The notes under the pieces: generated by a model | The model's input: only the letters and a program-made list of their open reading frames with translations | What the model was told of the DNA's origin: nothing | Databases searched by the model: none | Assembly: GCA_017577945.1 (NCBI GenBank) | Contig: PKQS01000008.1 | Span: 124,001-188,000, forward strand | DNA from: Bacillota bacterium | GTDB lineage: Bacteria; Bacillota; Limnochordia; Limnochordales; ZCTH02-B6 | Reading direction: 5' to 3' | Length of the DNA stretch: 64,000 nt | Made by a program: the position numbers and the translations under genes | Shown here: positions 27,878 to 36,285 of the stretch, piece after piece | How positions within the stretch are numbered: position 1 is the stretch's first letter | How the letters are laid out: each line of letters opens with the position of its first letter

Positions 27878-29399
27878 ATGTCAGCCATCAGTACCATAAC
27901 GGCGGACGCCTCGAACGTCAAGTCCTCGACGCCGCGTGCGGGCGTCCACTGGCTGGCCGTGGCGTATTTCCTGGCCGGAATGTTCATCGTCTTGTTTCTC
28001 GTGGTGCCTCTTGGCGCGATATTGCTGGACTCGATGGGGTTGATCGCAGCCGATCACGCCGTTCCGGCTGACTTCTTCTCGTACATGCTCCGGATCACGT
28101 GGAACTCGCTGCGCCTGGCGCTGTTGACGACGGCCGTTTCTCTGGCTATCGCCATTCCGCTGGCCGTCGCCATTGCAAAGCTGAAGCCCGCCCTCTCGGG
28201 CGTATGGACGGTCTTGCTGACGCTGCCGCTGATTACGCCGCCTTTCATCTCGAGCTTCGCCACCATTTTGCTGCTGGGGCGTACGGGCGTCTTAACCCGG
28301 ATGTGGGAAGCGCTCGGCTTTCCGGGGTTCTCGATCTACGGCTTGCCCGGCCTGGTCATCACGCAAGTGCTTCATCTGATGCCTTACGCGTTGCTCATCA
28401 TCCTGGCCGGCTTGCGGTCGGTTCCGGCGCACATCGAAGAAGCCGCCGTGAGCCTATTTCATCAGCTTCCTGGGCGACGACCGCATCCCCATCCTGTTCA
28501 GCGCCTGGATCGTGTTGATCTCCATGGTGATGCTGGTCTTCGTGCGGCGCCTGCTGCGGAAGACCGAAGTCGAGCATGAATTTCGCACCCGGACGTACGC
28601 CTACGACTTGCCGAAACTGCGCCGGATCGCGACGGCGTTTTGCGCAGCCACAGCCTTTGTCTTCCTGCTGCCGTACGTCGTCATCGTCATCAGCTCCTTC
28701 GGCACCGTCTGGTCCACCGGCTGGCTCCCGAACGCCTTCACCTTGGACCACTACAGCCGCGTGTTGCGGGATACCGGGCCGATTCACTCCTCGCTGATTG
28801 TCATCTCGGGGGCTATGCCGCTGACGCTTTTCGTGTCCATTTTCGTGGGCCAGATGAGCCGCAGCGTGCCGCGGCTCGGCTTTTTCGACTACCTCAGCCT
28901 GTTGCCGTTCGTCATTCCGGGGGTGGTCATCGGCTTCGGCTTGACGCGGGCCTACGGGTCGCTGGTCATCGGCGGCATTGACTTCGCCCGCACGGCCCTC
29001 ATTCTCATCGTGGCGTTGGCCGTTCGCCGCCTGGCGCACGTCGTGCGCGTCGTCGCCGCGGGATTTGCGCGCGTCGATCGCAGCCTGGAGGAAGCCGCCT
29101 GGAGCTTGGGCGCATCGGAGAGCAAGACGTTCGCTGACGTGGTGCTGCCGCAGCTGCGCCCGACCATCGTCGCGGGCGCCGTCATCGCCTTGATCAAGCT
29201 CATCACCGAGCTCGGAACAACCCTGATCCTGTACCCGCCCGGCTGGGAGACCATGCCTGTGTACATCTACTACTACGTGTCCGAGGGGCAAATCAGCCGC
29301 GGGGCAGCGATGAGCGTTATCCTCATCATCCTCGTAGCCATCGGCACGGCCGTGTCGAACCGGCTGAACGGCAATAGGGAGGTCGCGATTCGTGGCTGA
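27878..29399 (+). pseudogene. ABC transporter permease (two-domain Fbp/Afu type) with internal deletion and frameshift
   Basis: The intact homologues are about 550-residue fused permeases with two six-helix units. Here the first unit reads well through LRSVPAHIEEAAVS, then goes out of frame at about 28450. In another frame the sequence resumes as AYFISFLGDDRIPILFSAWIVL and continues through the second unit. That unit includes a normal EAA loop (LEEAAWSLGASESKTFADVVLPQLRP) and ends at 29399. The missing stretch is the first EAA loop and the following helix, roughly 150-200 bases. ATG 27878 has AAAGGAG nine bases upstream. No functional product is expected. Confidence 0.85.
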
Positions 29400-30189
29400 G
29401 ATCCGTTTCAACCACGTGGTAAAGCGCTTTGGCAATGTGACCGCCGTCGATGATCTCTATTTGGAAATCCGGCAGGGCGAGCTCCTCACCCTGCTGGGCC
29501 CCTCGGGCTGCGGGAAAACGACGGCGCTGCGGCTGAGCATCCGCAAACAAATCCGGAAGATCCAGCAAGAGCTCGGCATCACCACTGTGTTTGTAACACA
29601 CGACCAAGAAGAAGCCATGTCCATCTCCGACCGGGTCGCCGTGATGCGCACCGCCCAGCTGGTGCAGGTCGACACGCCGTTGAAGATTTACGAAGAGCCG
29701 CGTTCCGCTTTCGTGGCCGGCTTCGTAGGCCGCACGACGCTCAAGCGGGGGAAGGTCGTAAGTTCCGACCCGCAATGGACCCGGCTTGACATCGGCGGCA
29801 TGCTGCTGACGGCGCGCACGCGGGAGCGGCTGTCGCCGGGCCAGCCGGTTTGGGTGTCGGTTCGGCCCCAGCACGTCCGGTACGTGGCGGCGTCGACGGA
29901 CGGGACCGGCGCCATGCCGGAGGCCGGGAGCAGCGAAGGTCCGGCGGTCTTGCGCGGCGTCGTCGATTACGTGGAACCCCTCGGCGCAGTGGTGCGCGGG
30001 GAAATGAAGACGGAGAAAGCGGGACATTTCTTGTTCGAAATCGCAGACCCGCAGTCGAACGCCGTACCGGTCGCGGGCGCGCCGGCGACGTTTATGATCC
30101 AACCGGACCACGTCGTCTACGGCGCCCTGACCGCGGCGGACGAAGCGCTCTTCCACAAGGAGACCGACGGGGTGGCCCAGGCGTCATAA
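29392..30189 (+). pseudogene. ABC transporter ATPase with in-frame deletion of Q-loop, signature and Walker B
   Basis: The N-terminus and Walker A (LLGPSGCGKTTALRL) are intact. The next residues are SIRKQIRKIQQELGITTVFVTHDQEEA, which normally lie about 120 residues further on. The Q-loop, the LSGGQ signature and Walker B are therefore absent, while the H-loop (THDQ) and the C-terminal TOBE-like domain remain. The reading frame is kept, giving 265 residues. The junction sits at CTGCGGCTG (29527-29535), which could have been a short direct repeat. GTG 29392 has GGGAGGT upstream and overlaps the permease end. It cannot be an active ATPase as read. Confidence 0.85.
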
Positions 30190-30256
30190 TCTACCGGCCG
30201 TGTGCCAGGCCCGGCGCGTTGCGGCGCACCGGAGCGGACTCGAGGAGAGGGTAGTA

Positions 30257-31180
30257 TTGAAAAACAAAGAGGTAGGACTGATCGGACTAGGTCGCATGGG
30301 CAGGGGCGCGGCCAACCGCTTGGCGGCCGCGGGCTTTCACGTCGTCGCGTATGACCCGGCCGTGGGCGGCGAATGCTCGTCGGTGCCCGTCCGCTGCGTG
30401 GAGTCGCCGCGCGCCGTGGCCGCGGCCTTGACGCCGCCGCGCATCGTCGTGCTGCTGGTGCCGGCCGGAGATCCGGTGGACCAGACGCTGTTCGGCGAAA
30501 ACGGCGTTGTGGGGGGCCTTGCGCCCGGCGACGTCGTCATCGACGCCGGCAACTCGTACTTTCGCGACTCGCTGCGCCGCGCCGCTAGAGTAAAGGAAAG
30601 CGGGATTCACTTCATCGACTGCGGGACCAGCGGGGGGATCGGCGGCGAGAAGGAAGGGTATTGCCTGATGATCGGGGGCGACCCCGAGCCGGTGGAACTG
30701 GCCCGACCCGTTTTCGAGGCGCTGGCGGCTCCAGGCGGCTGGCTGCGCGTCGGCGGCGTCGGCAGCGGCCACTATACGAAAATGGTTCACAACGCCATCG
30801 AGTACGCCATGCTCCAAGCGATTGGCGAGGGATTCGAGCTGCTCAAGGCGGGGCCGCTCTCGGCTTCGCTGGGCGAGGTGGCGCGGCTGTGGACGAGAGG
30901 AAGCGTTATCCGCGGTTGGCTGATGGAACTGGCCGCGGAAGCCCTGTCCGCCGACCCCGAGCTGAAAGACATCCGCGGCGAAATCGGCGGCGGAAGCACG
31001 GGTCGTTGGGCCATCGACGAAGCGTGGGACCGGGGCGTGCCGCTGTCCGTCATCGCCCTCAGCTACTCGCTGCGCCATCGCTCGCGGCAACGCGATTCGT
31101 ATGCGGGAAAGGTCGTCGCCGCGTTGCGCCACGGCTTCGGCGGGCACGAAATGATGCCTGCGCTTCCGGACGGAGAGTGA
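30257..31180 (+). CDS. gnd: 6-phosphogluconate dehydrogenase, decarboxylating (short, GndA/YqeC type)
   Basis: This converts 6-phosphogluconate to ribulose 5-phosphate and CO2. The 307-residue protein begins with a Rossmann fold (EVGLIGLGRMGRGAANRL). It has VVIDAGNSYFRDSLRRA, the substrate motif IDCGTSGGIGGEKEGYCLMIGG, and the catalytic Lys region SGHYTKMVHNAIEYAMLQAIGEG. The lack of the long C-terminal domain marks the short, usually NAD-dependent class. The start is TTG 30257 after GGAGAGGG. It is intact, unlike the three transporter genes before it. Confidence 0.93.
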   Translation: MKNKEVGLIGLGRMGRGAANRLAAAGFHVVAYDPAVGGECSSVPVRCVESPRAVAAALTPPRIVVLLVPAGDPVDQTLFGENGVVGGLAPGDVVIDAGNSYFRDSLRRAARVKESGIHFIDCGTSGGIGGEKEGYCLMIGGDPEPVELARPVFEALAAPGGWLRVGGVGSGHYTKMVHNAIEYAMLQAIGEGFELLKAGPLSASLGEVARLWTRGSVIRGWLMELAAEALSADPELKDIRGEIGGGSTGRWAIDEAWDRGVPLSVIALSYSLRHRSRQRDSYAGKVVAALRHGFGGHEMMPALPDGE

Positions 31181-31184
31181 GCTC

Positions 31185-33443
31185 CTAGTTGCCTTTCTTC
31201 GTCGTGAACGAGGCGGCTCGCTGCGACAGCAAGACGTAGACGAGCGTCGAGGTAACCGGAATCATCAGCGTGGCGGCGGCGACGACGCCGGAATCGTTGG
31301 CCGCCAGCGCGGCCAGCGCGCCGACCAGCGCGCCGCGGATGCCTTTGAGCAGAAACGGATGGTGCTGGTCGGCGCGCCGCACGGTCTCGCCCGGACGATA
31401 CAAGGCCACGGTGGTGATGCCCAGGCTGACGACGAACACCTGCGACCAGATGGTCCAGCGCAGCAGCGACAAGTTCATGGCCAGCTTGCGGGCGGCGATG
31501 GCGGCCACCGGCGCCCACCCTTCCCGCAGGAACAAGAGCAGCGCACGCCCCAGGTGCGACGGCGCGTCCCGGTGGAGCGTCACATCCAACGCCGCCGCGG
31601 CCGCCAGCACGACGGCCACCGCGGCCGCGAGGCCCAGCAGCCGCCGCCACGACAGTTCGCGCCCGCTTAGCAGAATGCCTGCCGATCCGAATCCGGCCAC
31701 GGCCGCCACGGTGCCGCCCACGTTGGCGCCCAGCGACGGCGATGCGAGCAGCCCCACGCCTCCCAGGAAAAAGAAGCATGTCGCGGCTACAGCGGCGCGC
31801 CGCCGCGCCCCCCGCGCTAAGCGGTCCAGCAGGCCGGAAGCGCCGATGAGGCACGACCCGATGAATACGCCCATGTATTCGTTGCCGAGGCCGTAAAAGC
31901 GAGCAGCCACGATGGGATCGTAGCCGAGGACCGAATTTTTCACGAGCCGCGCCCCCAACGCGACGTCGAGGAAGAGCAACGCGGCCGTCGCCAGCGACAG
32001 CGCCACGAATGCGTCGACGCCGCGCCGAAAGAGGAAGCCGAACGCCGTGGCGGCCGCCGCGGCCACGGCGGCCAGCAGCGCCAGGGACCAAGGGGGCTCC
32101 GGCGGCGGCAAGAGCGGCAGGACGAGCGCCGCGAGGGGTGCGGCGCTGATGAGCAGCAACAACCAGCGCCAGAGCGGCAATGCTTTCTCCGGCCCGCGTG
32201 CCCCCGTGGCCAGCGCGCCGGCCAGCCACGTGCACCAGCCGAGGAAAACCAAGATGGAAACACCGACGAAGCCCCGCACGAACGGCCCGCGCAGGCTGTT
32301 GGTCAACGTCGCGCGCCGGTACAGCTCCTCCATAAACACCCACGGGTCGCCGCCGGCGGAGGCGCCGTAGGGTACCTCTCTCCACACCGCCTCCGGCGGC
32401 GCCGCCTGCACCGGCGTACCGCCAAGCGTCGGCTCGAGGCCGAGCGCGGCCAGCACGGTGGGGGCGATATCCAGATTGGTGATGAGTCCCGCCCGGCGGG
32501 TGGTGGCGGAGCGGACGAGCCCCGGCGAGGCCCCGGCGCCAGCCTCCAGCGGCGCCGCCACAACGGGCGTCAGCAGGAAGCCGCGCTGCAGCGCTTCCCG
32601 GGGCGGCGAGGGCGAGAGCAGCAAGAAGAAGCGGTCGCCCTCCTCAAGCCACAGCAGTAGCCGGCCTACGAACTCGTCGACGCGCTCCAGCGTCTCCCGC
32701 CGCAGCCGCCGCCTTTGCTCCTCGGTGAGCCAGTCCGCGTACGCGTCGAGCCGCGCCAGGTCGCCCAGCTCCACCACGAGCAAGTGGGCGTCGGCGGCCG
32801 CTTCCTGAAAGGCGCGCCAGGTGGCGTCATAGTCCGTGCGCCAGCCGAAGGGCCAGCCGGGATCAAAAGCGAGCGTACCGGTGCCGACGTCGCCGTAGGG
32901 GATGACGCCTCGTTCGTCCGCCGCCAGCAGCGCTCCGAGGCGGCGGTGCTCATGGATGCCGCCCGAGAAGGTGTCGGCGTTGCCGATGGCCGCCGTTCCC
33001 AGGCCCGCCTCGGCCAGGACCCGGCCGACCGTCGTCGAGGGAACTGCCGCCCAGACCTGCGCCGCGCCGAGAAAGAGCGCGGCGCCGCCGGCGGGCTCCC
33101 CGCGCAAGGTTGCATAGAGGGTGCGCACGGCCGTCAGGCCGTAGCTTTCGTACGCCGCCAGCGTCAGGCCGGCCAGCGCGGGCGCTCGCACCCGTTCGCC
33201 GGCGGCCAGCGTAAGGTAGGCCGAGGGGGCTGTGTGGGGTCCACCCGCGCGGCTGCTCATCAGCCCGACGGCGCCGCGGCCGGCGGCGCGCCGCACATTG
33301 GCCCAGGCCGGATCGGCCAACTCGGCCGGTGAGAGCGCGTCAACCAGGAGCACGACGACTTGGCGCGGCGGCGCCGCGCGCACTTCCGCGCCAGAAAAGA
33401 GAAATGCTGCCAGGAACAGCAGCAGCGCTGCTCCCGGCAGCAC
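31185..33443 (-). CDS. Alkaline-phosphatase-like ectodomain with polytopic C-terminal membrane domain, function unknown
   Basis: Residues 1-25 form a signal or anchor helix (GAALLLFLAAFLFSGAEVRA). Next comes a region resembling the alkaline phosphatase/phosphodiesterase superfamily: RQVVVLLVDALS (metal Asp), a Thr/Ser-rich PHTAPSAYLTLAAG, and LITNLDIAPTVLAALGLEP. From about residue 410 to the end there are some ten hydrophobic helices. Several metal ligands cannot be confirmed. The start is uncertain: GTG 33443 avoids overlap with rpsD, although the frame is open into that gene. It lies just downstream of rpsD on the same strand. No family name is assigned. Confidence 0.6.
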   Translation of the reverse strand: MLPGAALLLFLAAFLFSGAEVRAAPPRQVVVLLVDALSPAELADPAWANVRRAAGRGAVGLMSSRAGGPHTAPSAYLTLAAGERVRAPALAGLTLAAYESYGLTAVRTLYATLRGEPAGGAALFLGAAQVWAAVPSTTVGRVLAEAGLGTAAIGNADTFSGGIHEHRRLGALLAADERGVIPYGDVGTGTLAFDPGWPFGWRTDYDATWRAFQEAAADAHLLVVELGDLARLDAYADWLTEEQRRRLRRETLERVDEFVGRLLLWLEEGDRFFLLLSPSPPREALQRGFLLTPVVAAPLEAGAGASPGLVRSATTRRAGLITNLDIAPTVLAALGLEPTLGGTPVQAAPPEAVWREVPYGASAGGDPWVFMEELYRRATLTNSLRGPFVRGFVGVSILVFLGWCTWLAGALATGARGPEKALPLWRWLLLLISAAPLAALVLPLLPPPEPPWSLALLAAVAAAAATAFGFLFRRGVDAFVALSLATAALLFLDVALGARLVKNSVLGYDPIVAARFYGLGNEYMGVFIGSCLIGASGLLDRLARGARRRAAVAATCFFFLGGVGLLASPSLGANVGGTVAAVAGFGSAGILLSGRELSWRRLLGLAAAVAVVLAAAAALDVTLHRDAPSHLGRALLLFLREGWAPVAAIAARKLAMNLSLLRWTIWSQVFVVSLGITTVALYRPGETVRRADQHHPFLLKGIRGALVGALAALAANDSGVVAAATLMIPVTSTLVYVLLSQRAASFTTKKGN

Positions 33444-33489
33444 TTCTCCGAGTGGCTTTCCCGTGTTTCTCCGTGTCTCGGCCGTTGTT

Positions 33490-34095
33490 TTAGCGGGCGT
33501 AGAACTCCACGACCAGCGTCTCTTCAACCTTGACCGGGATCTCCTCACGCGCCGGCACGCGCAGCAACGTGCCCGTGAAATTCTCGGGGTCCACCTGCAC
33601 GTACGGCACAATCGGCGCGCCCAATTCCTGGGCCCGCCGCACCATCGGAATGTTGCGCGCTTTCTCGACCAGCGAGATGACTTGGCCCGGCTTCACCAGG
33701 TACGACGGGATGTCGACTTTCTTGCCGTCGACCCGTACGTGGCCGTGGACCACCAGCTGGCGAGCGCCCGGCCGCGTCGGGGCGAACCCCATGCGGTACA
33801 CCAGGTTGTCCAGCCGCGTCTCCAGCATCTGGAGGGCGATCTCGCCCGTGCGGCCGCGATGCCGGGCCGCCTTCTTGAACGTGTTGCGGAGATACGTCTC
33901 CGACACGCCGTAGATCGCCTTCAGCTTCTGCTTCTCCAACAGCTGGCGTCCGTATTCGGAAGGCCGCCTCCTAGGCGCCCTGCCGTGCTGGCCCGGCGGA
34001 TAAGGACGCTTCAGTGCCGGGCACTTGGGGGAACCGCAAATCGGTTCGCCGAGACGCCGGCAAATGCGATGCTTCGGTCCCGTGTTCCTCGCCAT
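33490..34095 (-). CDS. rpsD: 30S ribosomal protein S4
   Basis: S4 is a primary 16S rRNA-binding protein that starts 30S assembly and often represses its own synthesis. The 201-residue protein begins MARNTGPKHRICRRLGEPIC and has the central S4 RNA-binding domain (RLDNLVYRMGFAPTRPGARQLVVHGHVRVDGKKV). Three Cys in the N-terminal part (CRRLGEPICGSPKC) suggest the zinc-binding variant. The start is ATG 34095. Here it stands alone rather than in the alpha operon, as in B. subtilis. Confidence 0.97.
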   Translation of the reverse strand: MARNTGPKHRICRRLGEPICGSPKCPALKRPYPPGQHGRAPRRRPSEYGRQLLEKQKLKAIYGVSETYLRNTFKKAARHRGRTGEIALQMLETRLDNLVYRMGFAPTRPGARQLVVHGHVRVDGKKVDIPSYLVKPGQVISLVEKARNIPMVRRAQELGAPIVPYVQVDPENFTGTLLRVPAREEIPVKVEETLVVEFYAR

Positions 34096-34164
34096 ACGAA
34101 ACGTTCATCCTCCAACGTTGTGCTCGCCAGCAGCCTTGGCTACGTAAGGAGGTGTACCTTAAAT

Positions 34165-34193
34165 AAGATATACTCTTGGTCGGGGAGTATCAA
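34165..34193 (-). promoter_or_regulatory. Probable rpsD promoter
   Basis: On the minus strand TTGATA (34188-34193) and TATCTT (34165-34170) are separated by 17 bases. They lie about 70 bases upstream of rpsD, leaving a leader where S4 autoregulation could act. TATACT on the + strand (34169-34174) may serve the divergent DUF951 gene. Confidence 0.5.
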
Positions 34194-34220
34194 GAGCTTT
34201 TTTCGGCGGGAGGTGCCGCG

Positions 34221-34436
34221 ATGCCGCGCAAGTTCTACTTGGGCGACGTCGTGCAAATGCGCAAACCGCACCCGTGCGGCAGCGACCGCTGGGAAGTGCT
34301 GCGCACCGGCATGGACTTTCGCATCAAGTGCCTGGGCTGTGCCCGGGTCGTCATGCTGCCGCGCAGCAAGTTCGAGAAACAGGTCAAGGCCATCGTCAGC
34401 CGCATCTTCGACGAGCAGACCGGCGAGCCGGCGTAG
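34221..34436 (+). CDS. DUF951 family protein (YyzM-like)
   Basis: This is a small conserved Firmicutes protein of unknown function. The 71-residue product shows the family signature MRKPHPCGSDRWEVLRTGMD followed by IKCLGCARVVMLPRSKFEK. Conserved Cys residues suggest metal or nucleic-acid binding. ATG 34221 has GGGAGGT seven bases upstream. It stands divergent from rpsD and upstream of rpsF-ssb-rpsR, near where B. subtilis keeps the corresponding gene. Confidence 0.88.
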   Translation: MPRKFYLGDVVQMRKPHPCGSDRWEVLRTGMDFRIKCLGCARVVMLPRSKFEKQVKAIVSRIFDEQTGEPA

Positions 34437-34456
34437 CGGCGGCTTCCGCCCAGCGC

Positions 34457-34486
34457 TTGCCCGCCGCTTGGCAGCGGTGCTATAAT
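34457..34486 (+). promoter_or_regulatory. Promoter of rpsF-ssb-rpsR
   Basis: TTGCCC (34457-34462) and TATAAT (34481-34486) are 18 bases apart, and the -10 carries a TG extension (TGCTATAAT). The leader up to rpsF is about 80 bases and contains the hairpin AGGCCGCAG / CTGCGGCCT (34531-34549). Confidence 0.75.
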
Positions 34487-34576
34487 ACGGGGGCGGTTAT
34501 CCCTGCTCCGGACGCTGGGATCCGGGGCCTAGGCCGCAGCCTGCGGCCTGAGTTCACAGGGAGGAGGTGAAGCCGC

Positions 34577-35077
34577 GTGCGACCGTACGAAGCGATGGTC
34601 GTCCTTCGGCCTGACTTGGATCAGGATGCCCTGCAAGCGGTGCAAACCCGCCTGCTCAACGTCATCACCGACCAGGGCGGCCAGATTACCCACGTGGACC
34701 CCTGGGGCAAGCGCCGCCTCGCTTACGAGATCCAAGGGTTCAGCGAAGGCTATTACGTCGTGATCAAGTTCCAGGCTAAGCCCGGCGTGACCGCCGAGTT
34801 GGAGCGCGTCATGCGCATCACCGATGCGGTGATCCGCTTCCTGGTGGTCCGCGACGAGTTCCCGACCGCGCCGCCTCAGTCCGGTGCAGAGACGGAGCCG
34901 GCCAAGGCGGATGCGGCGGCGGGCGCAGGGGCTGAGAGCGCCGAAGCGGGCGCTTCGGAGTCCGGCGCGGCTGGTGAGGCTGGTGCTGCCGTTGCTGCAG
35001 AAGCGGCTGCGGAGCCGGCCGGCGCCGAAGCGGCCGGGGCGGAGCAGGCCGAGCCGGCGGCTGAGCGGCAGAATTAA
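34577..35077 (+). CDS. rpsF: 30S ribosomal protein S6 with long acidic Ala-rich tail
   Basis: S6 binds with S18 to the 30S platform. The core, residues 1-95, is standard (MRPYEAMVVLRPDLDQD, WGKRRLAYEIQGFSEGYYVVIKF, RVMRITDAVIRFLVVR). After residue 97 there is a tail of about 70 residues made almost only of Ala, Glu, Gly, Ser and Pro, which family members of about 95-100 residues lack. The start is GTG 34577 with GGAGGAGG upstream. ssb follows 26 bases later and then rpsR, the conserved trio. Confidence 0.95.
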   Translation: MRPYEAMVVLRPDLDQDALQAVQTRLLNVITDQGGQITHVDPWGKRRLAYEIQGFSEGYYVVIKFQAKPGVTAELERVMRITDAVIRFLVVRDEFPTAPPQSGAETEPAKADAAAGAGAESAEAGASESGAAGEAGAAVAAEAAAEPAGAEAAGAEQAEPAAERQN

Positions 35078-35103
35078 CCGGCGATGGCGGAGGGGGTCTG
35101 GCG

Positions 35104-35511
35104 TTGCTGAACCGAGTGATCCTGATCGGGCGTTTGGCGGTAGACCCCGAGCTGCGCTACACGCAGCAGGGCGTGCCGGTGACCAACTTCCGCATCGCTG
35201 TCGATCGGCCGTTCACCAACCAGCAGGGCGAGCGGGAAGTGGACTTCTTCCCGGTCGTGACGTGGCGCAAGCTGGCGGAAGTGTGCGCGCACAACCTGAC
35301 CAAGGGGCGGTTGGTGGCGGTCGAAGGCCGGCTGCAGTCCCGGTCCTACCAGGGGCAGGACGGCACGACGCGCTGGGTGACGGAAATCGTCGCCGACAAC
35401 GTGCGTTTTCTGGATTGGCCCAAGGACAATCCGCCGGGCCCGTCCGAGCCGGCTTCGCCGTTCGGCGACCCGTACATGGACGATTTCTCGGAAGACGACG
35501 TTCCGTTCTGA
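35104..35511 (+). CDS. ssb: Single-stranded DNA-binding protein
   Basis: SSB coats single-stranded DNA during replication and recruits partners through its C-terminal tip. The 135-residue protein has a complete OB fold (LNRVILIGRLAVDPELRYTQQG, VVTWRKLAEVCAHNLTKGRLVAVEGRLQ) and the acidic tip DDFSEDDVPF. The linker is short. The start is TTG 35104 with GGAGGGGG upstream. It lies between rpsF and rpsR as in other Firmicutes, where the three genes are one operon. Confidence 0.96.
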   Translation: MLNRVILIGRLAVDPELRYTQQGVPVTNFRIAVDRPFTNQQGEREVDFFPVVTWRKLAEVCAHNLTKGRLVAVEGRLQSRSYQGQDGTTRWVTEIVADNVRFLDWPKDNPPGPSEPASPFGDPYMDDFSEDDVPF

Positions 35512-35571
35512 GGCAGCCGCGGGCGCCGCGCGCCTGCGGCGGCTGCTTTTGGTCCGAATGGAGGGATGACT

Positions 35572-35796
35572 ATGCGGCGGGAGCGCAAGCGCAGGAAGAA
35601 GGTTTGCGCCTTCTGCGTGGACAAGATCGACCGCATCGACTACAAGGAAACCGGCCGGTTGCGCCGGTTCCTGACGGAACGGGCGAAGATTTTGCCGCGC
35701 CGCATTACCGGCAACTGCGCCCGTCACCAGCGCCAGCTGACCGTGGCCATCAAGCGGGCGCGGCAAGTGGCGCTGCTTCCGTATACCACGGACTGA
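35572..35796 (+). CDS. rpsR: 30S ribosomal protein S18
   Basis: S18 binds S6 and 16S rRNA. The 74-residue protein reads [20 protein letters not shown], then [21 protein letters not shown] and [16 protein letters not shown]. CxxC plus a later Cys and His suggest the zinc-binding form. ATG 35572 is preferred because GGAGG lies seven bases upstream; an ATG six bases earlier lies too close to it. It is the last gene of the rpsF operon, followed by hairpins. Confidence 0.95.
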   Translation: MRRERKRRKKVCAFCVDKIDRIDYKETGRLRRFLTERAKILPRRITGNCARHQRQLTVAIKRARQVALLPYTTD

Positions 35797-35798
35797 CG

Positions 35799-35888
35799 AG
35801 CCGCCTGTGCCGGCGCAGGCGGCTGCGCCGTAGAAAGCCGTAAAAAAGCGGGCATTGCAGAAGGGTGGACTTCCAGGTCCACCCTTCT
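35799..35888 (+). terminator. Two hairpins after rpsR
   Basis: The first stem is AGCCGCCTG / CAGGCGGCT (35799-35824). The second is a perfect 12-base stem AGAAGGGTGGAC / GTCCACCCTTCT (35859-35888) followed by CGTCT rather than a full U-run. Together they probably terminate or attenuate the rpsF operon. Confidence 0.55.
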
Positions 35889-35964
35889 CGTCTAGGAGCT
35901 GTGCGGGCAGGACCTGGGCACGCCGGCGACGAAAACGCTCCACACGGACGGAGGTGGTCGGCCG

Positions 35965-36285
35965 GTGAACGCCGCCCGGGGAGCACCCGCAGACGTCGCC
36001 CGCAACCTGCAAGCCATCGATCGCCTGAAGGCGGACGCCGCCCGGAGCGTGGCCGCGCTCCTGGAAGGCATGTACCGCAACGACGGCGGTCAGATCGAAG
36101 ACGCCCTGGCCACGATGGTCATCAGCGCTTTTGCCCTCAGCAAGCGACTCGGCATTTCCTACGCCGGCCTAGACGATGCAATTCGGCGGCGGCTGCAAGC
36201 GATGATCGAGCAATCCCATGAAGCGGAACAGTGGTTCGGCGATTGTTCCGAGCTGCTCCGGTACATGCAGCAAGGAACGGGGTGA
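35965..36285 (+). CDS. MazG-like family protein
   Basis: This is a small helical protein related to the all-alpha NTP pyrophosphohydrolase fold. The 106-residue product shows LKADAARSVAALLEGMYRND, then IEDALATMVISAFALSKRLGISYAGLDDAI, typical of the MazG-like family of Firmicutes. The substrate is unknown and the EExxE catalytic motif is not evident. The start is GTG 35965 after GGAGGT. Its stop overlaps the yybS start, so it belongs to the yybS-rplI unit. Confidence 0.7.
   Translation: MNAARGAPADVARNLQAIDRLKADAARSVAALLEGMYRNDGGQIEDALATMVISAFALSKRLGISYAGLDDAIRRRLQAMIEQSHEAEQWFGDCSELLRYMQQGTG

Noticed and set aside
33444..33611. N-terminal extension of the membrane phosphatase-like gene
   Set aside because: The extension overlaps rpsD and is Arg/Cys-rich shadow sequence. 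A start at 33443 is more plausible.
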